The notes under the pieces were generated by a model. That model did not search any database. It was not told the origin of the DNA and was given only the letters and a program-made list of their open reading frames with translations. Shown in pieces: positions 18,904 through 29,620 of a stretch of 64,000 nt of DNA (positions within the stretch are counted from its first letter, which is position 1; the number at the start of each line of letters is the position of its first letter). The position numbers and the translations under genes were made by a program. The stretch comes from Echinicola salinicaeni (GTDB taxonomy: Bacteria; Bacteroidota; Bacteroidia; Cytophagales; Cyclobacteriaceae), in NCBI RefSeq assembly GCF_014280965.1, contig NZ_JACODZ010000009.1:1-64000 (forward strand), read 5' to 3'.

Positions 18904-19956
18904 ATGGAATTCGAGCCAAAGAACGAATCTGATTTTCTGAAGAACACCTTTTTTATCAAATGGGTAAGTGCACCAAATGACCATAGCAATAGGTACTGGG
19001 AGAAATGGTGCAGAAATAATCCTGATAAGATGAAAATGTTCAATAATGCCAGACTGATTGCCAAAAACCTCAAACCTGTTGAAGAAAATAGGATAGATGA
19101 AGAGAGGTTCTATAAGGGATTGGACCAACTTATCCTTGCCAATCATAAGAGTGATGAAGTGAAAAGTAGTAGACACTATGCAGCGGATAAGCCGGGAATT
19201 TTTACCTGGGGAAGGTCCATAGCTGCATCTATCCTTCTTTTGGGAATGATGATGGTGGTTTATAGCATTTGGTTTGACAAACCAAAGGATGTTATGCTCT
19301 CTATGAGCATACCTATAATCAATAAAGAAGCCCCAAAAGGTATAAAAAAGACAGTTTTGCTTCCTGATGGTTCAAAAGTGGTTTTGAATTCTGGTAGTAG
19401 CATAAGTTATCCGGAAACTTTTGGTGATACAAGGCAGATAGATTTAAAGGGGCAGGCATTTTTTGATGTGGAAAGGGATACAGCCAGGCCTTTTATAGTG
19501 AAAAGTGGGGAATTGGAGACCCGTGTATTGGGAACCTCTTTTGATATCAAAGCCTATGAAGAACAAAATATGTTACATGTAGCTGTAGTGACAGGCAAGG
19601 TTAAAGTCACTACAGGGAATGGTATAGAAAGTCATATCACTCCGGAAGAGGCTGTTTTTTATAACCGTAAAACCAATGCCCTGAGCAAGGATTTTTACGA
19701 CTATGAATTATTGGTGGGCTGGAAAGAGAAGATCCTAAAATTCCAGGATGCAAAATATGAAGAGGTTTTTGAGCAGCTTTCTAATTGGTATGATGTCACC
19801 TTTATCATAGAAAAAGATGTAAAACTGGAAGGGGACTATACAGGGAGGTTTGAGGACCAAAGCCTAAAAAATGTTTTGATGGGCATGGAATATTCCGCAG
19901 GGATAAAATTTGAAATCCAAGGACATAAAATTTTAGTGAAATCAAAGGTCAAATAA
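18904..19956 (+). CDS. FecR-family anti-sigma factor
   Basis: 350 residues. A cytoplasmic N-terminal part (1-100) contains NRYWEKWCRNNPDKMKMFNN, typical of the sigma-binding region. One transmembrane helix follows at about 104-122 (SIAASILLLGMMMVVYSIW). The periplasmic FecR domain follows, with KKTVLLPDGSKVVLNSGSSI and LKGQAFFDVERDTARPFIV. The C-terminal domain (VGWKEKILKFQDAKYEEVFE) is the usual FecR C-terminal fold that contacts the STN domain of the transporter. It should hold the ECF sigma encoded upstream inactive until signalled by the SusC encoded 49 bp downstream. ATG start. Confidence 0.92.
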   Translation: MEFEPKNESDFLKNTFFIKWVSAPNDHSNRYWEKWCRNNPDKMKMFNNARLIAKNLKPVEENRIDEERFYKGLDQLILANHKSDEVKSSRHYAADKPGIFTWGRSIAASILLLGMMMVVYSIWFDKPKDVMLSMSIPIINKEAPKGIKKTVLLPDGSKVVLNSGSSISYPETFGDTRQIDLKGQAFFDVERDTARPFIVKSGELETRVLGTSFDIKAYEEQNMLHVAVVTGKVKVTTGNGIESHITPEEAVFYNRKTNALSKDFYDYELLVGWKEKILKFQDAKYEEVFEQLSNWYDVTFIIEKDVKLEGDYTGRFEDQSLKNVLMGMEYSAGIKFEIQGHKILVKSKVK

Positions 19957-20005
19957 TAATAGGCATATCAATAAATATAATCACATAATTTTCAACTAAC
20001 CCAAA

Positions 20006-23000
20006 ATGATTATGAATCAAAAAGTACCAATTCTAAATTTTAAAAGGACCATAGGGATGTCATTTTTACTGGCATTCCTCGTACTAGCAAAGACGGTTGC
20101 TGCGGCAGTCAATAGTTCTCAAGACAAAGGAATAGATCAGGTATACCTGACCATTGATGCTAATCAGCAAGAGGTGTATACCATATTTGAGGAAATTGAA
20201 CGGAAGACAGGATATGCTTTTGCTTACGAGAAGCAAAGACTTGGTGATTTGCCCCTACAGGATCTTTCTGTTCATAATGGTACTTTATTGTCAGCCTTAG
20301 AAGAGCTTTCCAGAAATGCTAAACTCCGCTTTAAAAGCATTAATAACACCATTCATGTATCCAAACAAAAGGAAAAGGAAATCGTGGAAAGTGTGGTCTT
20401 TGAGCGGACAGTAAGAGGAGTGGTCACATCAGCTGTGGATGGGCAGGCTATTCCTGGGGCAACAATAAGTATTAAAGGGACTACGACAGGTACGGCCACC
20501 GATATTGATGGAGCTTTTAGTATCACTGTTCCTAATGATGAGGCGATACTGATCTTTTCATTTGTGGGTTACAAAGCCCAAGAGATTATGGTAGGTAACC
20601 AATCAATAATTGAGGTGGTGTTGGAAGAGGATCTTCAGGGTTTGGAAGAAGTAGTGGTAGTAGGGTATGGTACCCAGAAAAAAATCAATGTTACGGGTGC
20701 GGTTGCAGATGTAGGGGGAGATGTACTCAATAAAAGACCCGTAACCAATGCTGCTTCGATGCTTCAAGGCAGAATGCCTGGTGTAAGGGTGGTGCAAAAC
20801 TCTGGACAACCAGGGAATGAAGGTCTGGGAATTCAGATAAGAGGACAGGGAACTTTTAGTGGTGCAGGTTCCAATCCTTTGGTACTGATAGATGGTGTGG
20901 AAGGAAGTCTTTCCGATATTTCACCTAATGATATAGAAAATGTTTCTGTACTAAAAGATGCAGCCTCAGCATCCATTTATGGATCAAGAGCTGCCAATGG
21001 AGTGATCCTTGTTACTACCAAAAAAGGAAGCAAAGGGGGATTGAAAATAGATTATAATGGAAACTATGCTATCAATAGCCCATCAAGAATGCCGGAATTC
21101 ATTACCAATTCGGCTGAGTACATGGAATTGTTCAACGAGGCAAAGTTGAATACCAATATTAATACAGGTCTGTACACCCAAGAACAAATTGACATGTATA
21201 GAAATGCTACAGATAGAAATAAATACCCCAATGCTGATTGGGTGGACATCATGTTTAATCCTGCTCCCACACAAAATCATTATTTGTCTTTTAACGGAGG
21301 AGAAAAGCTGACCACTTATAATGTGTCTTTGGGATATGTCAATCAAGAAGGGGTGATGAAGGGCTTCGATTATGAACGCTATAACTTCCGGGTAAACTTA
21401 AATTCTGGTTTGAATGAAAATGTCAAGTTTGGTACTAACCTATCATTTAAAAGGGGAGATCGCTCCAATCCAAGACAAGGAGCTGTAGACTCCTTCTTGG
21501 CTACCTTGGCCCAAGCTCCAACTTATTTGCCTACTTTACCTGATGGTTCTGGAAGGTACTCCTATAAAGCGTTTCCATTTGAAAGCAATAACAAAAACCC
21601 AGTAGCCATCATTGAAAATGGTGTGCTTAATAATGTGGTGGACCATTCTATCAATGCACAAGCTTGGACTGAATTCCAATTGGTACCGGGATTAAAATGG
21701 TATACAAAAGGAGCCGTCGTGGCTGATTTTACTAAGAGCAAAGACTGGAGGCCAGCTGTGCCGCTATACAACTACCACACCGGTGATTTTATGACCGATT
21801 TGGATGTAGGAGGTAGAGGACTGATCGTAGATGCTTATCAGAATATCTATACCAATTTGTTTACTTACCTAAACTATGAAAAAAACTTAGGTGGCAATCA
21901 TAATTTAAACTTACAGGCCGGTTACAGTCAAGAGAATAACTCTTATGAATTTCTTAGAGGTTATAGAGAACGTTTTTCCAGTAATGAACTATTAGAGCTA
22001 AATGCTGGTAGTCCAGCAGTACAAAATGCATCTGGAACCAGTAATGCATGGGCGATACAGTCTTTCTTCGGACGTGCTGGATATAATTATGATGAGCGCT
22101 ATTTATTAGAGGTGAATCTAAGGTACGATGGTACCAGTAGGTTGAGCCCTGATACCAGGTGGGGTGCTTTCCCATCTGTTTCAGCTGGCTGGAGGGTTTC
22201 TGAAGAGTCATTTATTGCAGATGGAAATATCGACTGGTTAAATGACCTCAAGTTAAGGGCTTCTTATGGTGAATTGGGAAATCAGAACATAGGCCTTTAT
22301 CCTTACCAAGACATATTATTATTCACAGGTGCTTATCCATTTGACAATGCAGACCTTTCCACTGGCGTGGCACAGACCAGACTTTCTAATGCCAATATCA
22401 AATGGGAAACCACTAAGGTGACCGATATTGGGCTGGATATGATGATATTCAATGGATTGAGTGTGACAGTAGATTGGTATAGAAAGGTGACCTCAGACAT
22501 CTTGAGGCAATCTCAATTGGCTGGTGTTGTCGGCTTGACACCTCCGACGATAAATGATGGGGTGATGCAAAATACCGGCTTGGAATTTAGCATGAATTAT
22601 AGAAACTATATCAAGGATGGAAGCTTGCAAGGTCTTAATTATGAAGCTGGTTTCTTTATTGATCGATTCAGAAATGAGTTGGTAGAATACGGTGCTGAGC
22701 AGATCAGTGGTAATAATATTTATCGCGAGGGATTACCTTGGGGTAGCTATTATATGTTGGAATGGGAAGGGATTTTCCAAACCCAAGAAGAAGTTAATAA
22801 TGCTCCCAAACAATTCAATGATAATACCACTCCGGGAGATTTGAAATTTAAGGATCAAAATGGGGATAATGTGATCAATGCGGATGACCGCATAGTAATT
22901 GGTAACCCTTTTCCAAAGTTTGAATATTCATTTAACCTGGGCGCTTCTTATAAAGGATTCGACTTTTCAGCCTTTTTCCAGGGAGTGCAAAAAAGAGATG

Positions 23001-23392
23001 TATTTGTCAATGGCTGGGGAACCATTCCTTTTGTTCAAGGAGCAGTTCCTACCGTAGATTGGAGAAATCGTTGGACGCCAGAAAACCCTTCTACAACCAT
23101 GCCTAAAATGTATTGGGGCTGGAATGATGGAGGAAAGATTTCTAGAGCGTCTACCTACTTTTTACAGGATGCTAGCTATTTGAGAATGAAGAATTTAGTG
23201 TTGGGGTACAGCTTTAATGAGGTAGTTTTAAATAAGCTAAAGCTCAACAAATTGAGGGTTTATTTCTCTGGAGACAACTTGGTTACTATAACTGATTACC
23301 CAGGGCTTGACCCTGAAAGAGGTGGAAATGGAAGGTTTGTCAACTATCCTCAAAATAAGATTTACTCTTTCGGTCTTCAGGTTCAACTTTAA
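20006..23392 (+). CDS. SusC/RagA-type TonB-dependent outer-membrane transporter with STN signalling domain
   Basis: 1128 residues. After a signal peptide (to about residue 37) an STN domain (about 46-117) allows signalling to FecR. A carboxypeptidase-regulatory-like beta-sandwich follows (about 132-208; GVVTSAVDGQAIPGATISIK), then the SusC signature LEEVVVVGYGTQKK, the plug (MLQGRMPGVRVVQNSGQPG, IRGQGTFSGAGSNPLVLIDG) and a long beta-barrel ending in an aromatic/hydrophobic C-terminus (YSFGLQVQL). It should import oligosaccharides together with the SusD encoded 26 bp downstream. A second ATG six bases in is an alternative start. The STN domain and adjoining sigma/FecR genes set it apart from the second SusC of this window, which lacks STN. 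Confidence 0.95.
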   Translation: MIMNQKVPILNFKRTIGMSFLLAFLVLAKTVAAAVNSSQDKGIDQVYLTIDANQQEVYTIFEEIERKTGYAFAYEKQRLGDLPLQDLSVHNGTLLSALEELSRNAKLRFKSINNTIHVSKQKEKEIVESVVFERTVRGVVTSAVDGQAIPGATISIKGTTTGTATDIDGAFSITVPNDEAILIFSFVGYKAQEIMVGNQSIIEVVLEEDLQGLEEVVVVGYGTQKKINVTGAVADVGGDVLNKRPVTNAASMLQGRMPGVRVVQNSGQPGNEGLGIQIRGQGTFSGAGSNPLVLIDGVEGSLSDISPNDIENVSVLKDAASASIYGSRAANGVILVTTKKGSKGGLKIDYNGNYAINSPSRMPEFITNSAEYMELFNEAKLNTNINTGLYTQEQIDMYRNATDRNKYPNADWVDIMFNPAPTQNHYLSFNGGEKLTTYNVSLGYVNQEGVMKGFDYERYNFRVNLNSGLNENVKFGTNLSFKRGDRSNPRQGAVDSFLATLAQAPTYLPTLPDGSGRYSYKAFPFESNNKNPVAIIENGVLNNVVDHSINAQAWTEFQLVPGLKWYTKGAVVADFTKSKDWRPAVPLYNYHTGDFMTDLDVGGRGLIVDAYQNIYTNLFTYLNYEKNLGGNHNLNLQAGYSQENNSYEFLRGYRERFSSNELLELNAGSPAVQNASGTSNAWAIQSFFGRAGYNYDERYLLEVNLRYDGTSRLSPDTRWGAFPSVSAGWRVSEESFIADGNIDWLNDLKLRASYGELGNQNIGLYPYQDILLFTGAYPFDNADLSTGVAQTRLSNANIKWETTKVTDIGLDMMIFNGLSVTVDWYRKVTSDILRQSQLAGVVGLTPPTINDGVMQNTGLEFSMNYRNYIKDGSLQGLNYEAGFFIDRFRNELVEYGAEQISGNNIYREGLPWGSYYMLEWEGIFQTQEEVNNAPKQFNDNTTPGDLKFKDQNGDNVINADDRIVIGNPFPKFEYSFNLGASYKGFDFSAFFQGVQKRDVFVNGWGTIPFVQGAVPTVDWRNRWTPENPSTTMPKMYWGWNDGGKISRASTYFLQDASYLRMKNLVLGYSFNEVVLNKLKLNKLRVYFSGDNLVTITDYPGLDPERGGNGRFVNYPQNKIYSFGLQVQL

Positions 23393-23418
23393 TTCTCCCA
23401 TTCAAAAACTAAGCGATT

Positions 23419-24942
23419 ATGAAAAGAATAAAAAAATATACATTAATCATTTTGTCAATGACGCTAATGGCTGGGTGTGAAGGATTTCTTGATAAAAACC
23501 CCACCGATCAGCTTTCTTCCAGTTTGTTCTGGAAATCTAAATCCGATTTTGATAATGCCCTAACAGCAATTTATGGTACCATTCAAAATTCCATGTATTC
23601 CTTTGGTGCACCTAATTTGGATGTTTTGACCGATAATGGTTATGGTCAGCATAATTACTGGGGATCTAGGGAAATTGTTCAGGGGAATATCAACCCAACT
23701 TCTGGAGGATATGTGTCTAATATCTATAGTTCTAGCTATCAGGCCATAGCAAGGGTGAATATTTTCCTAGACCAATTATCCAATTATATGGGCACAGATA
23801 TTAGCCCTGAGCAAATAGGAGTTTACGAGGGGGAAGCCAAATTCTTTAGGGCATATTTTTATTTCGAGCTTTATAAAGCTTATGGTTCGGTGCCAGTAGT
23901 AACAGCACCCCTTAACCTTGAAAATCAGCATCAGGAGAAACAGCCAGAATCAGCTGTATTAGCACAAATTACGGCTGACCTCAATGAGGCTATAGGGAAA
24001 CTGAGTGCAGTTCCATTCAGTGATGGTGCTGGACATGTAGTAAAATCCTCAGCTGAGGGCTTATTGTTAAGGGTACTTATGTACGATGCTTATGATGAAA
24101 ATGGCAATGCCAAAATGGATGTGCTTCAGGACGCCAAAAGTCTAGCGACTTCTTTAATGGGGGCAGGATATGGTTTGGCTGATGAATATGTCAATGTATT
24201 CAAGGATGGCACACAGGAAGGAAATAAGGAAATTATATTTTCCATCAAATTCTTGGCTCCTGATAATGCCACATCAATGGACCAGTGGTATGGTGACTGG
24301 TTTGTGATTAGTCCTTTGCAAAATTTTGTGGATGATTATGAATGTATCGATGGCCTTCCATATGGGGAATCTCCCTTAACTGATACTGAACAACCCTTTA
24401 ATAATAGGGATAGCCGATTGACCAAAACAGTATTCAAAGATATTGTTGATTGGGGCGATGGCAATACTCATACTCCTTCCAATGGCGGTCCAACTACATT
24501 TGGCTTGAAGAAATTCCTGACTCCAAGCTTGATCCCTTATGGTTATTCGACCAGAAGTCAACAGGACTGGGTATTGCTTAGATATGCAGATGTGTTATTG
24601 ATGTATGCAGAGCTTGAAAATGAGCTTTCAGGCCCTAATGCAGACGTTTATGATGCAATCAATGAAGTGAGATTAAGATCCGATATGCCTGCATTGCCTG
24701 CCGGGCTTTCGAAAGAGGAGATGCGTGAGCGAATCAGACATGAAAGAAGAATTGAGTTGGCCTTTGAAGGATTAAGACTTTATGATTTGAAAAGGTGGAG
24801 AATTGCCGAAGACGTCCTGAATAATGTCGAAGATGGAATAGTTGGTTATCATTACGAAGATAAGTTCTTTCATTGGCCAATCCCGCAGTCCGAAATTGAT
24901 AAAAGCAATGGTATATTGGAGCAAAATCCCGATTATCAATAA
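23419..24942 (+). CDS. SusD/RagB-family glycan-binding lipoprotein
   Basis: 507 residues. The lipoprotein signal ends at MAGC (Cys20), followed by EGFLDKNPTDQLSSSLFWKS, the typical SusD N-terminus. The tetratricopeptide-like region contains EAKFFRAYFYFELYKAYGSV and the C-terminal half has IRHERRIELAFEGLRLYDLK, both signature SusD stretches. It should lie on the cell surface as a lid over the SusC barrel and bind the incoming glycan. It is co-transcribed with the SusC gene. A hairpin directly after the stop (24959-24992) may reduce read-through into the enzymes. Confidence 0.95.
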   Translation: MKRIKKYTLIILSMTLMAGCEGFLDKNPTDQLSSSLFWKSKSDFDNALTAIYGTIQNSMYSFGAPNLDVLTDNGYGQHNYWGSREIVQGNINPTSGGYVSNIYSSSYQAIARVNIFLDQLSNYMGTDISPEQIGVYEGEAKFFRAYFYFELYKAYGSVPVVTAPLNLENQHQEKQPESAVLAQITADLNEAIGKLSAVPFSDGAGHVVKSSAEGLLLRVLMYDAYDENGNAKMDVLQDAKSLATSLMGAGYGLADEYVNVFKDGTQEGNKEIIFSIKFLAPDNATSMDQWYGDWFVISPLQNFVDDYECIDGLPYGESPLTDTEQPFNNRDSRLTKTVFKDIVDWGDGNTHTPSNGGPTTFGLKKFLTPSLIPYGYSTRSQQDWVLLRYADVLLMYAELENELSGPNADVYDAINEVRLRSDMPALPAGLSKEEMRERIRHERRIELAFEGLRLYDLKRWRIAEDVLNNVEDGIVGYHYEDKFFHWPIPQSEIDKSNGILEQNPDYQ

Positions 24943-24958
24943 AATTCAATAGATTAAA

Positions 24959-24997
24959 TAGAAAAGCTTTGGGATTATTCAAGGCTTTTCTACTTTT
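24959..24997 (+). terminator. hairpin directly after susD (terminator or attenuator)
   Basis: TAGAAAAGC (24959-24967) pairs with GCTTTTCTA (24984-24992), followed by CTTTTAGG. The weak T-run suggests partial termination, giving more SusC/SusD than downstream enzyme. Confidence 0.55.
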
Positions 24998-25062
24998 AGG
25001 GCAACCACACTAACTGGAACCCTGACATACTTCTTAGTTTTATAGAATATACATTTTAGTAA

Positions 25063-27516
25063 ATGAAAAAGCTTTTTAGAAAAGCCCTTCCACTTTTGGG
25101 AGGTTTGGTTTTATTAGGGCAAAATCTATGGGCGCAACAAGCCGATTTAAGCCTTTATTTTAAGCAACCTGCAGGAAACCATTTGGAATCTTTGCCAATA
25201 GGTAATGGGGAACTTGGGGGAATGATCTTTGGCAATCCCAATCATGATAGGATTATCCTGAATGAAAAATCCCTATGGTCAGGGGGAGTTCAGGATGCAG
25301 ATCGGGAAAATGCTCATGAGTACTTGGATGATATCCAAAAGTTATTACTTGAAGGAAATAACAAGGAGGCAGAGGCACTCTTGCAAAAGAATTTTGTCAG
25401 TAAAGGTCCCGGATCTGGCAGAGGTAGGGGAGCCAATGTAAGTTATGGTAGTTACCAGACTCTCGGCGACCTTTGGATTACCTGGAAGGATACAACCGCC
25501 GATTATTCTGATTATTCAAGGATATTGGATATAGAAAATGCCCTGGCCCGAACAGAATGGTCCAGAGAAGGTATAGATTATGTTCAAGAAGTGTTTTCTA
25601 GTATCGATGATGAGGTGATGTTGATTAAGCTTTCAGCCTCTAAAAAGAAAAAACTCAGCTTTACCATTAGCTTGACAAGAAAGGAAAATGCCCGTACCGA
25701 AGTATTGGGGAATGAGCAGCTGCTTATGACCGGTCAACTTCCTAATGGTGATCTTCCAGGAATGAAGTTTGCCTCGGCAGTAAAGCTTGTTGCCCAAGGC
25801 GGGAATATAAACAGTCAGGAGGGTGAAATTATTGTGGAAGGTGCCAATACCTGTTATTTGATTATAGCTGCGGCAACGGATTTTAATATAGATGATCCTA
25901 AGACAAGGGCTGCTAATCCACTAGATATAGTAAATAAAAGACTTGCTGCTTTTGAAATTAAAGGTGCCCAAAAACGCCATATTGAAGCTTATCAGGAATA
26001 TTTTAAGAGAAATACCTTTGTTTTGGATCATCAGAATGAAGAAGTCAAGGGCTTAAGTACTCCCGAAAGGTTACAAAGATATGCTGAAGGAAAGGAAGAT
26101 GCCCAATTGCCTGTATTGTATTATAATTACGGTAAGTACTTGATGATTTCTTCCTCTCAGCCTGGCCAGTTGCCGTCCAATTTGCAAGGAATCTGGGCAC
26201 CAGAGTATCAAGCCCCTTGGAATGGAGACTATCATTTGGATATTAACCTTCAGATGAATTATTGGGTGGCTGAGCAAGTAGGTTTAGGAGATCTGGCAGA
26301 ACCAGTACACCAGTTTGCCGCTGATTTGGTAGAACACGGTGAGAAAACTGCAAAAGCCTACTATAATGCACCAGGATGGGTGGCCCATGTGATCAGTAAT
26401 CCATGGAGATATACTTCCCCAGGGGAAGGAGCGAGCTGGGGATCTACCATGACAGGTGGAGCGTGGTTGTCAGAACATATTTGGGAACACTTTAGGTTTA
26501 CCCGTGACACCGCCTTTTTGGAGACTTATTATCCGGTGCTGAAAGGTGCTGCCCAATTTTTATCATCGGTGCTTATCGAAGAACCTGAAAACCAGTATTT
26601 GGTTACTGCCCCTTCCAATTCTCCAGAAAGTGCTTATGTGAAGCCCAATGGCTATAGAGGTCATACCGTAATGGGACCGACTATGGATATGCAAATCAGC
26701 AGGGAGCTTTTTGGAAGTACCATCAAAGCTGCAGAAATCCTTGGGGTCGACAAAGCTTTTGCTCAGGAATTAGCCGAAAAACGTTCAAGACTTGCTCCCA
26801 ACAAAATAGGTGCTGAAGGAGATCTCAATGAATGGTTGCATGATTGGAAAGATGCAGATCCAAAACACCGTCATGTTTCGCATTTGTATGGCTTGCACCC
26901 TTATGATGAAATTACCCCTTGGGATACTCCTGAATTGGCCGAGGCAGTAACAAAAAGCCTTGAAATAAGAGGTGACGGTGGTACAGGCTGGAGCCGTGCT
27001 TGGAAAATTAATTTTTGGGCTAGATTGGGAGATGGAGACCATGCTTTATTATTACTTAAAAAGTTATTGCAACCTGTCGGAGGTAAGGGCACCAAGATGG
27101 TCATGAGCAATGGCGGAACCTATCCAAATTTATTCTGTGCCCATCCACCATTCCAAATAGACGGGAATTTTGGAGGGGCAGCTGGTGTCGCCGAAATGCT
27201 TTTCCAAAGCCAAGGTCAGGATGAAACCTTAAGATTTCTTCCTGCTTTGCCTAGTGATGATGCTTGGCAAAATGGTAGTGTAAAAGGAATGCGGGGCAGA
27301 GGAGCCTTTAAGGTTGATTTCTCTTGGGAAAATGGGAATATTGTAAAGGCCTCTATTGAATCCTTGGCAGGATCAGCATGTAGTGTATTGGTGCCAGCTG
27401 GAATGAAGGTGACGACCACTAAGGGTAAAACACTGCTTGAGAATTCAAATAATGTAGCAAAAGTAATGTCCTTTGACACAGACAAGGGAGAAAATTATAT
27501 TTTGACTGAGATTTAA
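25063..27516 (+). CDS. glycoside hydrolase family 95 (alpha-L-fucosidase/alpha-L-galactosidase)
   Basis: 817 residues with a signal peptide (cleaved near NLWAQQA). [20 protein letters not shown] and [20 protein letters not shown] are the hallmark N-terminal GH95 motifs. The (alpha/alpha)6 catalytic region has [35 protein letters not shown] and [10 protein letters not shown], where Glu522 is the likely general acid. [20 protein letters not shown] completes the pattern. GH95 enzymes are inverting exo-enzymes that release alpha-1,2-L-fucose or alpha-L-galactose from non-reducing ends. They act in the periplasm or at the surface. The gene lies between SusD and a propeller glycosidase-like gene only 17 bp downstream, so they form an operon. 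Sulfatases around the operon suggest a sulfated fucose- or galactose-bearing polymer. Confidence 0.93.
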   Translation: MKKLFRKALPLLGGLVLLGQNLWAQQADLSLYFKQPAGNHLESLPIGNGELGGMIFGNPNHDRIILNEKSLWSGGVQDADRENAHEYLDDIQKLLLEGNNKEAEALLQKNFVSKGPGSGRGRGANVSYGSYQTLGDLWITWKDTTADYSDYSRILDIENALARTEWSREGIDYVQEVFSSIDDEVMLIKLSASKKKKLSFTISLTRKENARTEVLGNEQLLMTGQLPNGDLPGMKFASAVKLVAQGGNINSQEGEIIVEGANTCYLIIAAATDFNIDDPKTRAANPLDIVNKRLAAFEIKGAQKRHIEAYQEYFKRNTFVLDHQNEEVKGLSTPERLQRYAEGKEDAQLPVLYYNYGKYLMISSSQPGQLPSNLQGIWAPEYQAPWNGDYHLDINLQMNYWVAEQVGLGDLAEPVHQFAADLVEHGEKTAKAYYNAPGWVAHVISNPWRYTSPGEGASWGSTMTGGAWLSEHIWEHFRFTRDTAFLETYYPVLKGAAQFLSSVLIEEPENQYLVTAPSNSPESAYVKPNGYRGHTVMGPTMDMQISRELFGSTIKAAEILGVDKAFAQELAEKRSRLAPNKIGAEGDLNEWLHDWKDADPKHRHVSHLYGLHPYDEITPWDTPELAEAVTKSLEIRGDGGTGWSRAWKINFWARLGDGDHALLLLKKLLQPVGGKGTKMVMSNGGTYPNLFCAHPPFQIDGNFGGAAGVAEMLFQSQGQDETLRFLPALPSDDAWQNGSVKGMRGRGAFKVDFSWENGNIVKASIESLAGSACSVLVPAGMKVTTTKGKTLLENSNNVAKVMSFDTDKGENYILTEI

Positions 27517-27533
27517 ATATATAACTTTCTAAT

Positions 27534-29198
27534 ATGTCAATATGCAATAAAGTTTATGGGGCTTTTATGGTTTTGATATTGATTACTGGTATCAAAGCCA
27601 TTGCCCAAATTCAAGAAAGGCCAAGGCCTGAAGAATGGAATAACTTGGTGGAAGGCGGTCGGTTTCTCGACCTATTTAAACCCATAGAGCCTGTCGGAGA
27701 TTTGGTTAAAGAAACATGGGGAGAGGAAGGTGTAGTGCCAAGGTACGTGGACAATGGTGTTGAAGATGGAGAATGGTCTTATTGGGGAGGAAATATGATA
27801 TTGGCCGAGGATGGTAAGTATCACCTTTTTGTTTGTAGGTGGAAAGAAGATGCAGCTAAGGGGCATATGGAATGGCCTAATTCCATTGTGGTACATGCTG
27901 TAGCTGACAATGCTATTGGGCCCTTTGAGGTGATTGATACCATAGGGAAGGGGCACAATCCGGAAATGTACCAAACCAAGGATGGTAGGTATATCATTTA
28001 TGTAATAGATGGCTATTATGTCTCAGATAATTTAAATGGCCCTTGGCAGTATGGTAAGTTTGAATTTGACCAAAGAGACCGACCGATAATTGAGGGATTA
28101 TCCAATTTGACCTTTGCCCAACGTGAAGATGGATCCTATCTGATGATCTGTAGAGGAGGCGGGGTTTGGTTCAGCAAGGACGGTATCGCTCCCTTTCACC
28201 AGGTGAGCAATGAAAGGGTTTACCCGCCAGTTGATGGACGGTTTGAGGATCCGGTGGTTTGGAAGGACCATGTTCAATACCACCTCATTGTAAATGATTG
28301 GTTAGGAAGGATTGCTTTTTACCTTCGGTCAAAGGATGGTATTCACTGGAAGACGGACCCAGGGGAGGCCTATATGCCAGGAATCACCCGCTATACCGAT
28401 GGAACCATAGAAGATTGGTTCAAATATGAAAGGATAAAAATCCTTCAGGATGAACTTGGCAGGGCTGTTCAGGCAAACTTTGCGGTGATTGATTATTTGA
28501 AGCATGAGGACAAACCCAATGATAAACATAGTTCCAAGAACATAGGAATTCCATTGGTAGTGGGAAGGCAGTTGACGATCCTAAGCAAAAAAGAAATCAA
28601 TAAAAAGACCAAGCGGATTGAGGTCTTGTTAAAGTCTGAAAGCGGTTTTGATGCCCAAAAGGATGTGGACCTTTCCACCCTCCGTTTTGGGGCATCTGAG
28701 GAAGTGAACTTTGGCCGTGGAAGTAAACTACTCACTTCAAGACCTTCAGGGGATGACCTTATTTTGGTTTTTGAGGGGAAGGGAAATGGCTTTAGAGAGG
28801 ATAATTTCGCCGGAAAGCTCCTAGGTAAGGACCTAGAAGGAAAATTGCTATTTGGCTTTGCGAGGTTGCCTTGGGTGGATTATTTGGAGCCAGCTCTTTC
28901 TGCAAAATTGCCCATACTGGAAGAAAATAGGCTTTCAGTGGAAGTACAGAATTTTGGGCAGGTCGACGCTGAAAGATCTAAACTAAGATTACAATACAAA
29001 AAGGGAGATGACTTGATAGAAATCGGAAGAGTAAATATTCCTGCATTAAGTCCCTTTGAAAAAACAACCGTGCAAATTCCAATTAACAAAGGAAAATTAC
29101 CAAAAGGATCGTTTGAGCTTGAAGTATTGATAAGCTCAAAAGGAAAAGTTTCAGATAAATTAAAGGGGGAAGTTAAAGACGCTTCACCAGTAAAATAA
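27534..29198 (+). CDS. secreted five-bladed beta-propeller glycosidase-like protein, family unassigned
   Basis: 554 residues with a signal peptide (to about residue 25, IKAIAQ). The middle (about 80-330) has the blade-by-blade pattern of GH43/GH117-like propellers: WSYWGGNMILAEDGKYHLFV, GHNPEMYQTKDGRYIIYVID, RFEDPVVWKDHVQYHLIVND. Acidic residues at blade starts (for example Asp in FEDPVVW) may be catalytic. The C-terminal ~90 residues (RLSVEVQNFGQVDAERSKLR) look like a CARDB-type beta-sandwich. I do not recognise the exact family. It sits 17 bp after the GH95 gene, so it very probably acts on the same glycan. The reaction is not known from sequence. Confidence 0.7.
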   Translation: MSICNKVYGAFMVLILITGIKAIAQIQERPRPEEWNNLVEGGRFLDLFKPIEPVGDLVKETWGEEGVVPRYVDNGVEDGEWSYWGGNMILAEDGKYHLFVCRWKEDAAKGHMEWPNSIVVHAVADNAIGPFEVIDTIGKGHNPEMYQTKDGRYIIYVIDGYYVSDNLNGPWQYGKFEFDQRDRPIIEGLSNLTFAQREDGSYLMICRGGGVWFSKDGIAPFHQVSNERVYPPVDGRFEDPVVWKDHVQYHLIVNDWLGRIAFYLRSKDGIHWKTDPGEAYMPGITRYTDGTIEDWFKYERIKILQDELGRAVQANFAVIDYLKHEDKPNDKHSSKNIGIPLVVGRQLTILSKKEINKKTKRIEVLLKSESGFDAQKDVDLSTLRFGASEEVNFGRGSKLLTSRPSGDDLILVFEGKGNGFREDNFAGKLLGKDLEGKLLFGFARLPWVDYLEPALSAKLPILEENRLSVEVQNFGQVDAERSKLRLQYKKGDDLIEIGRVNIPALSPFEKTTVQIPINKGKLPKGSFELEVLISSKGKVSDKLKGEVKDASPVK

Positions 29199-29199
29199 G

Positions 29200-29600
29200 T
29201 ATATGCGTATCCATGTCTTTGCACGTATCCTCTAATAAACGAAATATTCACCGAAATCTATTATTTGACGTTTGGAGCATTCGGTTTTGGAACGATTGAG
29301 GAGGGCGTTAAGAAAATGAGCTAGCTCGCGTCGTGGAGGGACGTGCGTAAAGAAAACAGTCAGTGACTGTTTTTAGCGAGTAGCCAGCTTGCAGGGTAGG
29401 TCCGCTCATTTTTAGCCCCTAGCAAGAGTTCCAAAATCAAATTGAGATAATAGTACCTAATCGAAACCGTATTCGGCTCAATTTGAAGAAGGCTCAACGG
29501 TCTAGATTTTTTGCCTACTTTTTCATCGATGGAAAAAGTAGGAAAGTCTAAAAATAAGTTAAACCCTTTGTTTATTCGGCTACATGCAGCACAACGGATA
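29200..29600 (+). repeat. ~400-bp repeat element upstream of a sulfatase
   Basis: A long copy of the element at 13320-13640, with ~60 extra bases (about 29337-29400) containing the hairpin arms AAAACAGTCA and TGACTGTTTT. It ends with CCTACTTTTTC/GAAAAAGTAGG and GGCTACATG, 20-40 bp from the next sulfatase start, so it overlaps that gene's promoter region. Confidence 0.8.
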
Positions 29601-29620
29601 CACATAAATTAAGTATTATT

